Assembly (NCBI GenBank): GCA_050015575.1
Contig: JBEKBD010000135.1
Span: forward strand, 1 to 6,198
Reading direction: 5' to 3'
Source of the DNA: Roseiarcus sp050015575
GTDB taxonomy: Bacteria; Pseudomonadota; Alphaproteobacteria; Rhizobiales; Beijerinckiaceae
DNA length: 6,198 nt
This document shows, in pieces, positions 1 to 5,187 of this stretch. Within the stretch, counting starts at the first letter, position 1. Every line of letters starts with the position of its first letter. The translations under genes were made by a program, and so were the position numbers. Below the pieces are notes generated by a model that saw only the letters and a program-made list of their open reading frames with translations, did not search any database and was not told the origin of the DNA.

Positions 1-792
1 AACCCCAGGCGGGACGTCGGCGCGCCGGCGCACGGCGCGACGGTCGCTCACATCGTCGAGCGTCTGCGCGACGACATCCTCGCCCAGCGGCTTTCGCCGG
101 GCGAGCGGCTGGTCGAATGCGACCTCACCTCCCGCTTCGCGGTGAGCCGCGGCCCGGTGCGTGAAGCGCTGCGGCGCCTGGCCGCCGAGGGGCTGATCGA
201 GCACGCCCCGAATCGCGGCGCGGTGGTCAGTCGTTTGTCCCCGCGCGACATCCGGGAGCTGTTCCAGATCCGGGTCGAGATGGAATCGCTGGCGGCGCGT
301 CTCGCCGCCGAGGCCGCGGACGCGTACGAGCGGGCGCGGTTCGCCGAGGAAATCCAGATGATTTTCGACGCCGCGCCGCGCCGCGCCGCCGTGTACTTCG
401 ACGAAAACGCCGCGTTCCACGAAGCGATCCTGCGCCTGGCCGACAATCGCCAGCTCAAGGAACTGTCGATGCGCCTCCACCTGCCGCTGATCATGGCGCA
501 GGTCGGCGACGCGCTGACCGGCGAGGTGCTGCGAATTTCGGTCGGCGAGCACCGCGCCATCGCCGCGGCGATCCTCGCGCAAGACGCGGCGGGCGCCGCC
601 GCCGCGATGCGCGCCCATCTCGAACGCGCCGCCGCCTTCGCCCTTGCCCGCGTCGCCGCGCTCGAAGGCGAAAATCGGAGCAAAACTTCGCCGCCAACCC
701 CTCTCCCGCGAGCGGGAGAGGGAAGCCGCGGCGGCGCCAAACCCTTCTCCCGCTCGCGGCCGAAGGCGTCGCGCCGAAGACGCGACGCGTGA
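1..792 (+). CDS. GntR family (FadR/FCD subfamily) transcriptional regulator, 5' end cut by window
   Basis: This is a ligand-responsive DNA-binding repressor or activator, acting in the cytoplasm as a dimer (family knowledge). The reading frame is open from base 1, so the true start lies outside the window and probably only a few residues are missing. Counting from the first codon, a winged helix-turn-helix spans about residues 14-77, with the GntR signatures 'SPGERLVE' and 'VSRGPVREALRRLAAEGLIE'. An all-helical FCD ligand domain spans about 82-212. Its usual metal/ligand positions are visible as N136-x3-H140 ('NAAFHEAI'), H184 ('GEHRAI') and H206 ('MRAHLERA'). Asn replaces the commoner Asp at the first position. 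The last 50 residues (about 213-263) are Arg/Pro/Ser-rich and encoded by a palindromic repeat, so they are probably not part of the fold. The GTG at 142 lies inside the HTH and is not a credible start. The effector cannot be read from the sequence. The gene converges on the YkuD-like gene. Confidence 0.9.
   Translation, partial: NPRRDVGAPAHGATVAHIVERLRDDILAQRLSPGERLVECDLTSRFAVSRGPVREALRRLAAEGLIEHAPNRGAVVSRLSPRDIRELFQIRVEMESLAARLAAEAADAYERARFAEEIQMIFDAAPRRAAVYFDENAAFHEAILRLADNRQLKELSMRLHLPLIMAQVGDALTGEVLRISVGEHRAIAAAILAQDAAGAAAAMRAHLERAAAFALARVAALEGENRSKTSPPTPLPRAGEGSRGGAKPFSRSRPKASRRRRDA
699..722. repeat. Perfect palindromic repeat (REP-like hairpin) inside the 3' end of the regulator gene
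   Basis: The arms 699-709 and 712-722 are perfect reverse complements (11 bp around a 2-nt centre, so about 10 paired bases with a 4-nt loop). The core is CTCTCCCGC/GCGGGAGAG. In the regulator's frame it reads 'TPLPRAGEG', a peptide seen as translated intergenic repeat in many proteobacteria (recollection). A relative lies at 3262-3290 and a truncated one at 742-759. Confidence 0.75.
742..759. repeat. Truncated copy of the CCCTTCTCCC repeat
   Basis: This stretch matches the left arm, loop and start of the right arm of the 3262-3290 hairpin (CCCTTCTCCC then GCT, then GCGG), but the GGGAGAGGG end is missing. It lies 20 bp after the intact copy at 699-722. That suggests a second, partly deleted repeat insertion at the same locus. 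Confidence 0.5.
766..788. terminator. Hairpin at the regulator stop codon, possible bidirectional terminator
   Basis: The arms 766-773 (GCGTCGCG) and 781-788 (CGCGACGC) pair perfectly over 8 bp around a 7-nt loop, and the TGA stop follows at 790-792. It sits in the 33-bp gap between two convergent genes, where a shared terminator is expected. There is no T-tract on either side, so intrinsic termination is inferred, not shown. Confidence 0.4.
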
Positions 793-825
793 GGGTCCGC
801 TGGAGAACGCCGACCGCCGCCGCCC

Positions 826-1350
826 TTACCCGATCCGCATCGTCGCGCCGCGGGCGAGGCGCGGCGCCAGCTTGCGCATGTCGGCGGCGGCGATCGCGAC
901 GCAGCCCGCCGTCGGCGTCAGACCGGGCCGCGCGAGGTGAAAGAAGATCGCGCTGCCGCGCCCCTTGCAGCGGCGGGTGAAATTGTAATCGAGCGCGAAG
1001 ACGAGATCGTAGAGCGCGTCTTCGCGCCACATCCGATCGGCGCCGTTGGCGGGCAGGCGGACGGGGCGGTTGTAGCGCGCGCTGGCGGGGTTCTCGCACC
1101 AGCCCGAATCGCGCCTGAGCGGCTTGAGCGGAACGCCGCCGGGCGGGGAGCGGGCGCGGTCGGGACGGAAATAGGCCCACAGCAGCCGAAATCGCCCCGC
1201 CGGCGTCGCGCCGTCGCCCTCGCGCTTGTCGCGCACGACGCCGCTTCGCCCGAGCGCGCAAGCGACGCGGAACGGGCCCGCGATCAGCCAACCGCGAGCG
1301 CGCCGGCCCGGGCGGGGCAGGACGCGGAGGATTTCGACGCGGGCGGGCAT
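826..1350 (-). CDS. L,D-transpeptidase (YkuD/ErfK) family protein
   Basis: Proteins of this family form 3-3 cross-links in peptidoglycan or attach proteins to it, with a catalytic cysteine (family knowledge). From the ATG at 1350 the protein has 174 residues. Visible landmarks are 'REGDGATPAGRFRLL' (about 43-57), 'RRDSGWCENP' (about 79-88), 'YNRPVRLP' (about 93-100), 'LDYN' (about 120-123) and the active-site region 'FFHLARPGLTPTAGCVAI'. In that region His138 and Cys150 match the H-x(n)-[ST]-x-G-C signature. The length of about 170 residues is usual for the short, single-domain alphaproteobacterial type. I see no clear signal peptide, which is odd for a cell-wall enzyme, although the short subgroup often lacks an obvious one. 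A TTG at 1362 is in frame but has no better ribosome binding site, so I chose the ATG. Substrate and true activity are inferred. Confidence 0.85.
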   Translation of the reverse strand: MPARVEILRVLPRPGRRARGWLIAGPFRVACALGRSGVVRDKREGDGATPAGRFRLLWAYFRPDRARSPPGGVPLKPLRRDSGWCENPASARYNRPVRLPANGADRMWREDALYDLVFALDYNFTRRCKGRGSAIFFHLARPGLTPTAGCVAIAAADMRKLAPRLARGATMRIG

Positions 1351-1690
1351 GGGACGGCGCAAGCAAACCGGGAGCGAAAGCGGAAGGGGAATCGTAGCGG
1401 AGATTGACAGCCACGCCGCGGAAGCGCGGTCAAGCCGTGAAACATGGCGCGCCGCGACGATGCGCAGCCGCCGGCAGCGCCGACCGGCGAGGGTATGAGA
1501 TCGATTCCATTGTTGGCTATTGCTGTCGCGAATATCGGGAAGTTAAGAAGCAAAAGACCAGTATCCTTATGGCAATAGTCCTACATAGCGCCAACGTACG
1601 CGCCAAGGTTTCAGCACGTTTTTGACATCTTCCTCGGTTTTCATTTGGGCGTTTCCACGTTTGCACGATTTTTTACGTGGATTAAACGAT
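1351..1690. promoter_or_regulatory. Divergent intergenic region; A+T-richer half likely carries the promoter of the secreted repeat protein
   Basis: About 340 bp separate two divergent genes. The part up to about 1500 is GC-rich and I see nothing specific in it. From about 1500 to 1690 the A+T content rises sharply against the rest of the window, as expected for a promoter region. A perfect TTGACA lies at 1622-1627, but no convincing -10 box follows 16-18 bp downstream, so no start site is called. The open frames crossing this stretch use TTG or have no ribosome binding site and look like chance. Confidence 0.4.
1654..1681. promoter_or_regulatory. Inverted repeat TCCACGT-N14-ACGTGGA upstream of the secreted repeat protein
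   Basis: A 7-bp perfect inverted repeat (1654-1660 and 1675-1681) encloses a 14-nt spacer with a run of six T. It ends 9 bp before the GGAGG ribosome binding site. It could be an operator for a dimeric regulator or a hairpin in the mRNA leader that affects ribosome access. Confidence 0.4.
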
Positions 1691-1695
1691 GGAGG
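1691..1695 (+). promoter_or_regulatory. Strong ribosome binding site GGAGG that decides the start at 1701
   Basis: GGAGG ends 5 nt before the ATG at 1701. An earlier in-frame ATG at 1689 overlaps the GGAGG itself and has no ribosome binding site of its own, so 1701 is the supported start. Confidence 0.75.
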
Positions 1696-1700
1696 ATCAT

Positions 1701-2180
1701 ATGGCTGTGGATCGGAATATGCCGTTGTCGCTCGATCGTCGGCTTGGATTGGGCGTCAGCGTCTGCGTTATCGCTCTCGCGCTCGCGGCGGGCGCGGCCA
1801 GCGCGGCTGGCGGCGTCTCGGCCGGAGTCGGCGTCGGCGTCGGCGCCTCCGCCAGCGGGAACGGCGCAACCGGCGGCGTCGGAGCCGGAGCTTCCGCCGG
1901 CGCGACCGGCGCGACCGCTGGCGTCGGAGCCTCCGTCGGCGTCAACGGCGCGACCGGCGCGACCGCCGGCGTCGGCGCCTCCGTCGGCGTCAACGGACCG
2001 GCCGCTCCATCCGCGGCGGACGCGGCCAGCGGCGTCGGCGTCTCGGCCGTCGCCGACACCGACGCCGGGAGCGCGAGGATACGCTGGGCGATCAAGCAGA
2101 TGTGCCCCGAAATTCTCGCCCATCCCGAGGGCTACGACGAATCGCTGTCGCTGCTCTGCGCAAAGGCGGCGCGCATGTAA
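1701..2180 (+). CDS. Small secreted Gly/Ala/Val-rich repeat protein, function unknown
   Basis: I do not recognise a named family. The 159-residue product begins with a Sec-type signal peptide: basic 'DRRL' near residues 12-15, a hydrophobic core at about 17-31, and a likely cleavage site after the A-S-A at 33-35. Residues 36-124 are low-complexity Gly/Ala/Val/Ser/Thr. They include a 16-residue unit beginning ATGATAGVG that occurs twice, identically, at 68-83 and 84-99, with degenerate related sequence before it. The C-terminal 35 residues (about 125-159) differ: charged, helix-like and with two cysteines, C135 ('QMCPEI') and C153 ('LLCAKA'), which could form a disulfide outside the cytoplasm. 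This suggests an extracellular or envelope protein with a flexible repetitive stalk and a small C-terminal anchor or interaction domain, which is inference. The gene stands alone, with a strong ribosome binding site and an A+T-rich leader, so it may be well expressed. Antisense frames here are shadows of its biased codons. Confidence 0.78.
   Translation: MAVDRNMPLSLDRRLGLGVSVCVIALALAAGAASAAGGVSAGVGVGVGASASGNGATGGVGAGASAGATGATAGVGASVGVNGATGATAGVGASVGVNGPAAPSAADAASGVGVSAVADTDAGSARIRWAIKQMCPEILAHPEGYDESLSLLCAKAARM
1902..1997 (+). repeat. Two tandem in-frame copies of a 48-bp unit
   Basis: Copies 1902-1949 and 1950-1997 differ at only three bases, each at a third codon position and each silent (GCT/GCC, GGA/GGC, GGC/GGA). 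Both therefore encode the same 16 residues. Upstream sequence from about 1860 resembles a decayed copy. Confidence 0.85.
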
Positions 2181-2194
2181 GCCGGCGAAGCCGA

Positions 2195-2226
2195 GGGGCG
2201 GCGGCGCGCGTCCGCGCCGTCGCCTC
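2195..2226 (+). terminator. Strong GC hairpin downstream of the secreted repeat protein
   Basis: The arms 2195-2208 and 2213-2226 pair over 14 bp with two G-U pairs around the loop CGTC. The hairpin starts 14 nt after the stop codon. There is no T-tract, so it may be a weak or Rho-assisted terminator or an mRNA-stabilising 3' hairpin. The rest of the 150-bp gap to the convergent transporter gene shows nothing I can name. Confidence 0.45.
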
Positions 2227-2330
2227 CGCGCCTGCCGCGCAGAATTCCCGCCGGTCCGAGCGCGCGGGCGCGGGCGCGTTTGGCGGCGGTCGGCGATCCC
2301 CGCGTCGATCTCGTCATCGGCGATTCCCCC

Positions 2331-3224
2331 CTAGCCGTTGATCAACACCGCCGCCGCGGCGACGATCAGCGCCATGCCGAGCCATTCGCTTAAGGTTGGC
2401 GCTTCGCGAAACAGGCGCAGCGAGGCGACTTGCGCGAACGGCACTTCGATCAGCGCCAGCGTGCGCACCCGCGCCGCGTCGGTCAAGGCGAAGGCGAGAA
2501 ACCAGAACTGCGAGGCGAGCGCGCCCATGAAGCCGGCGAACAGCGAGGCGCGCCACAGCGCGAAGATCGCGGCGAGGCCGGCGCGGTCGAACGCCGCCAT
2601 ATAGGCCAGCAGAACGGCGGTCTGGATGGCGAGGCCGACGACCAAAATCGTCGAGGCGGCGATCGCGATCGACGGCGTCGCGACGGTCGTGACGCCGGCG
2701 CGAAAGGCGATCGCGGCGACGGCGAAGAAAGCGGCCGCTGCCAGCCCCATCGCGGCGGGCCGCCCGGACGGCAAGGCTTCGTCGGCGCCGCTGGCCGACA
2801 TCAGAAAGACGCCCGCCGTCGCCAGCGCGATCGCCCCGACCAGCTTGGCCGTCGGCGTCTCGCCGAGGAAGATGAGCGCGAACAGCGCGACCTGCGCCGC
2901 CTCGGTCTTGGTGAAGGCGACGACGACGACGAAACTGCGCTGCCGCATCGCCGCCAGCATCAGCGCCGTCGCGGCGATCTGCGCCAGGGCGCCGAGCACG
3001 GTCCAGGCGAGCGTCGAGGGCGAAAGCGCAGGCAGCGCGATTCCGGTCGACACGCGCACCCCGGCGAGAAAGAGGACCGCGAACGGCAGGCCGAAGAGAA
3101 AGCGGACCTGCGCCGCCCCAACCGCGCCGAGCGCGCCGATCAGCTCGCGCTGCATCGCGTTGCGCAGCGTCTGCGCGGCGGAGGCGATCAGCGTGAATAC
3201 GGCCCAGAGCCCGCTTGCGAACAT
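2331..3224 (-). CDS. DMT superfamily transporter, EamA domain protein
   Basis: An inner-membrane carrier of the drug/metabolite transporter superfamily; relatives export amino acids or other small metabolites, but the substrate here is unknown. The 297-residue product matches the usual family length of about 300. It shows two EamA halves (about 3-143 and 155-296) and about ten hydrophobic segments, for example near 5-20, 35-56, 72-92, 97-119, 124-142, 155-174, 183-208, 221-241 and 280-295. Both halves carry the typical late pattern: 'TKTEAAQVALFALIFLGETP' in the first and 'IEVPFAQVASLRLFREAPTL' in the second. The ATG at 3224 is supported by a purine-rich ribosome binding site (GGAGG, complement of 3229-3233) with 4 nt spacing. 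The gene is divergent from thrB across 117 bp. That could place an export function next to threonine synthesis, but the link is only positional. Confidence 0.93.
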   Translation of the reverse strand: MFASGLWAVFTLIASAAQTLRNAMQRELIGALGAVGAAQVRFLFGLPFAVLFLAGVRVSTGIALPALSPSTLAWTVLGALAQIAATALMLAAMRQRSFVVVVAFTKTEAAQVALFALIFLGETPTAKLVGAIALATAGVFLMSASGADEALPSGRPAAMGLAAAAFFAVAAIAFRAGVTTVATPSIAIAASTILVVGLAIQTAVLLAYMAAFDRAGLAAIFALWRASLFAGFMGALASQFWFLAFALTDAARVRTLALIEVPFAQVASLRLFREAPTLSEWLGMALIVAAAAVLING

Positions 3225-3261
3225 TCCCCCTCCCCGCTACCACCCGAACGCTGCGTCGCGT

Positions 3262-3290
3262 CCCTTCTCCCCGCTATGCGGGGAGAGGGG
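3262..3290. repeat. Palindromic repeat hairpin in the divergent transporter/thrB gap
   Basis: The arms 3262-3274 and 3278-3290 form 13 pairs (one G-T) around a TAT loop, in the form CCCTTCTCCCCGC / GCGGGGAGAGGGG. It is a close relative of the repeats at 699-722 and 742-759. Because it lies between two divergent starts it is not a terminator for either gene. It is more likely a REP-like insertion that may sit within promoter or leader sequence. Confidence 0.75.
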
Positions 3291-3341
3291 GCGCGCCCCA
3301 AGCCGAATGAGCCACGCCGAACCCAACACCCCGGACGAATC

Positions 3342-4307
3342 ATGGCGGTCTACACCGAAGTCACCGACGAAGCGCTCGACGCGTTCCTCGCGCTTTACGA
3401 CCTCGGCCGCGTCACCTCGTTCAAGGGGATAGCCGAGGGCGTCGAGAATTCAAACTTTCTCCTGCGCACCGAGGCCGGCCAGTTCATTCTAACGCTCTAC
3501 GAGAGACGGGTGCGCGAGGCCGATCTGCCGTTCTTCATCGGCCTGATGGAGCACCTCGCGGCGCGCGGCGTCACCTGCCCCGAGCCGGTGCGCGCGCGCA
3601 ACGGGCAGGCGCTGGGGCGGCTCGGCGGCCGCGCCGCCGCGATCGTCACCTTTCTCGACGGCGTGTGGATTCGCCGGCCGCAGGCGCGCCACTGCGCCGC
3701 GGTCGGAGCGGCGCTGGCGCGCATGCACCAGGCGGGCGCGGACTTTGCGCTGCGCCGCGCCAACGCGCTGTCGATCGAGGGCTGGGCGGCGCTGGTCGCG
3801 ACCGCGCGCGACCGCGCCGACCAAGTCGCGCCCGGTCTGGCGCGCGAGATGACCGCCGAACTCGCGGCGCTGCAGGCGATCTGGCCGAAGGATCTGCCGA
3901 GCGGGGTGATCCACGCCGACCTCTTCCCCGACAACGTGTTCTTTCTCCGCGACACGCTGTCGGGGCTGATCGACTTCTATTTCGCCTGCGACGACGCCTT
4001 CGCCTACGATCTCGGCGTCTGCCTCAACGCCTGGTGCTTCGAGCCCGACGGGCAGTTCAACGTCTCCAAGGGCATGGCGATGATCGCCGGATACGAGCGC
4101 CTGCGTCCGCTCGCGCCGCCAGAGGTCGCGGCGCTGCCGATTCTGGCGCGCGGCTCGGCGCTGCGCTTCATGCTGACGCGCCTGGTCGATTGGCTCGACG
4201 TGCCGCCGGGCGCCAAGGTCGTGCCGAAGAACCCGTTGGAATACCTGGCCAAGCTGCGCTTCCATCAGCTCGTCGTCAGCGCGCGCGACTACGGCCGGCT
4301 GGCGTGA
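3342..4307 (+). CDS. thrB: Homoserine kinase (ThrB, aminoglycoside-phosphotransferase fold type)
   Basis: It phosphorylates L-homoserine with ATP to O-phosphohomoserine, the step before threonine synthase, in the cytoplasm. The 321-residue product has the typical length. It belongs to the APH/choline-kinase-like form common in alphaproteobacteria, not the GHMP-kinase form of E. coli. Landmarks are the N-terminal 'MAVYTEVTDEALDAFLALYD', 'SFKGIAEGVENSNFLLRT' (about 26-43; nucleotide-binding lobe), 'FILTLYERR' (about 48-56), the catalytic loop 'HADLFPDNVFF' (H191, D193, N198) and the metal-binding 'LIDFYFACDD' (D211). The ATG at 3342 gives the family's usual N-terminus; upstream in-frame codons only mirror the antisense transporter gene. 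The ribosome binding site is weak (GGACGAATC before ATG). The gene overlaps rnhA by 4 bp. The ispH gene that often precedes this pair in relatives is not upstream here. Confidence 0.97.
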   Translation: MAVYTEVTDEALDAFLALYDLGRVTSFKGIAEGVENSNFLLRTEAGQFILTLYERRVREADLPFFIGLMEHLAARGVTCPEPVRARNGQALGRLGGRAAAIVTFLDGVWIRRPQARHCAAVGAALARMHQAGADFALRRANALSIEGWAALVATARDRADQVAPGLAREMTAELAALQAIWPKDLPSGVIHADLFPDNVFFLRDTLSGLIDFYFACDDAFAYDLGVCLNAWCFEPDGQFNVSKGMAMIAGYERLRPLAPPEVAALPILARGSALRFMLTRLVDWLDVPPGAKVVPKNPLEYLAKLRFHQLVVSARDYGRLA

Positions 4308-4762
4308 CGAGCCGGGTCGCGATCTGGACCGACGGCGCCTGTTCGGGCAATCCCGGCCCGGGCGGCTGGGGCGCGATTCTTCGCGCCGAAGGCCGCGAGC
4401 GCGAGCTCTGCGGCGGCGAGCCGGCGACCACCAACAACCGCATGGAGCTGACCGCCGCGATCGCCGCGCTGGAGGCGCTGAAGCGCCCGTGTCGCGTCGA
4501 GCTGCACACCGATTCGCAATATCTGCGCGGCGGCGTGACGGAATGGCTTCACACCTGGAAGCGCAACGGCTGGCGCGCCGCCGACAAGAAGCCGGTCAAG
4601 AACGACGACCTGTGGCGCCGCCTCGACGCCGCCGCTGAGCGCCACGCAATCGACTGGCGCTGGGTCAAGGGCCACGCCGGCGACGAAATGAACGAACGCG
4701 CCGACGCCCTCGCCCGCCGGGGCATGGCGCCGTTTCTACCGGGGAAGGCGGAGGAGGGGTGA
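4304..4762 (+). CDS. rnhA: Ribonuclease HI
   Basis: It cleaves the RNA strand of RNA-DNA hybrids and clears R-loops and primer remnants in the cytoplasm. With the GTG start at 4304 the protein has 152 residues and its numbering coincides with that of E. coli RNase HI: catalytic D10 ('IWTDGACSGNPGPGGWG'), E48 ('NNRMELTAAI'), D70 ('HTDSQYL'), H124 ('VKGHAGDEMNERAD') and D134. The basic handle region is also present ('WLHTWKRNGWRAADKKPVKN', about 81-100). All active-site residues are intact, so the enzyme should work. The GTG overlaps the thrB stop as GTGA, which implies translational coupling with thrB. No independent ribosome binding site is evident, although purine-poor thrB sequence precedes it. 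A frame extension upstream of 4304 is antisense or shadow of thrB and is not used. Confidence 0.98.
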   Translation: MTSRVAIWTDGACSGNPGPGGWGAILRAEGRERELCGGEPATTNNRMELTAAIAALEALKRPCRVELHTDSQYLRGGVTEWLHTWKRNGWRAADKKPVKNDDLWRRLDAAAERHAIDWRWVKGHAGDEMNERADALARRGMAPFLPGKAEEG

Positions 4763-4764
4763 AG

Positions 4765-4785
4765 GCGGGGGACACCGTCCCCCGC
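4765..4785 (+). terminator. Perfect GC hairpin just after rnhA
   Basis: The arms 4765-4773 (GCGGGGGAC) and 4777-4785 (GTCCCCCGC) pair perfectly over 9 bp around an ACC loop, starting 2 nt after the rnhA stop. The position fits the end of the thrB-rnhA transcript. No T-tract follows, and the element may equally be a member of a repeat family. Confidence 0.5.
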
Positions 4786-4927
4786 GAGGGGGCTACGGTA
4801 TGTGCACATCTCCCTATTCCCTGTAGCCGGCGGCCACATCGACGCGTCGCCGTCAAGCCGCTGCGCGGCTGCTACGCTGCGCTACGCCCGCTTCGCGGTG
4901 ACCGCGACGCGCCGATGCGGCGGTTTT
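4786..4927. repeat. Cluster of short palindromes in noncoding DNA
   Basis: This stretch carries no credible gene but several short dyads. These are the palindrome ATGTGCACAT (4800-4809), GGCTAC/GTAGCC arms (4791-4796 and 4823-4828), a 6-bp hairpin AGCCGC-TGC-GCGGCT (4856-4870), a direct pair of GCTACGC (4871-4877 and 4881-4887), and CGCGGT-G-ACCGCG (4894-4906). It directly adjoins the long inverted repeat and may be part of the same noncoding element. The open frames crossing it are interrupted by these dyads and have no ribosome binding site. Confidence 0.45.
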
Positions 4928-4995
4928 GTTTCCATGGCCTTTGTCGAGCAAGCCGGCCCTGTAGGCCGGCTTTGCTCGACAAAGGTCATGGAGGC
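4928..4995. repeat. Long inverted repeat, arms of about 31 bp with a 5-nt loop
   Basis: The left arm 4928-4958 and right arm 4964-4995 pair along their whole length, with one bulged T (4973) and three G-T pairs, around the loop CTGTA. The inner part is GCCGGCC/GGCCGGC, followed by TTGTCGAGCAA against TTGCTCGACAA, then CCATGG-like ends. The length far exceeds an ordinary terminator stem. As DNA it could extrude a cruciform; as RNA it would form a long hairpin. It is probably a dispersed intergenic repeat or MITE-like unit, but copy number cannot be judged from one window. Confidence 0.85.
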
Positions 4996-5041
4996 CAAGA
5001 GCCTGAGCCGCGCGGAGGGGTCAATGTTTGCGACCCACGGA

Positions 5042-5103
5042 CTTGATCCGGGGGGAGCAACCCGCGCCAGCGGGCTCGACATTGACGCCGAGCACGGATC
5101 AGG
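5042..5103. other. Possible multi-branched structure in noncoding DNA
   Basis: A closing stem pairs 5042-5050 with 5095-5103 (core TGATCCG/CGGATCA, with one G-T pair further out). It encloses two smaller hairpins: CCCGC/GCGGG (5061-5065 and 5070-5074, loop GCCA) and CTCG/CGAG (5075-5078 and 5089-5092, loop of about 10 nt). This is a three-way-junction layout on paper. GC-rich DNA yields such foldings by chance, so this stays tentative. It does not match a tRNA. Confidence 0.3.
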
Positions 5104-5187
5104 CACAGCGGACCTCGAAGGCGTCGAATTTCGATGTGTGAATGGGATAGCCTCGCGGAGGTAGGCGCGCGCATTCCCTTTACGCCG

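Noticed and set aside
142..792. Regulator starting at the GTG at 142
   Set aside because: This start would cut the winged helix in half; the frame is open to base 1 with clear GntR sequence upstream of 142.
1404..1625. 73-residue plus-strand frame in the divergent gap
   Set aside because: It starts with TTG, has no proper ribosome binding site spacing, spans the change from GC-rich to A+T-rich promoter DNA and has no recognisable features.
1901..1997. Possible CRISPR or RTX-type repeat
   Set aside because: The two units are tandem without spacers and lie in a coding frame; the GGxGxD calcium-binding pattern of RTX proteins is absent.
1641..2123. Minus-strand frames opposite the secreted repeat protein (also 1697-2095)
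   Set aside because: They mirror the repeat codon bias; no ribosome binding site, signal peptide or credible domain is seen, while the plus strand has all the start signals.
2430..3341. Long in-frame extension upstream of thrB
   Set aside because: It is antisense to the EamA transporter, is Arg/Gly/Asp-rich and low-complexity, and the ATG at 3342 gives the normal ThrB N-terminus.
3665..4303. In-frame extension upstream of rnhA
   Set aside because: It overlaps thrB in another frame with an Arg/Ala-rich product; the GTG at 4304 gives exact RNase HI length and numbering.
5042..5103. tRNA-like cloverleaf
   Set aside because: No T-loop GTTCGA-type sequence, no acceptor stem geometry and too short for a tRNA.
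4802..5164. 120-residue plus-strand frame (and minus-strand 4882-5106) through the palindromes
   Set aside because: Both frames run through the long inverted repeat and several hairpins, lack ribosome binding sites and read like translated noncoding repeat.
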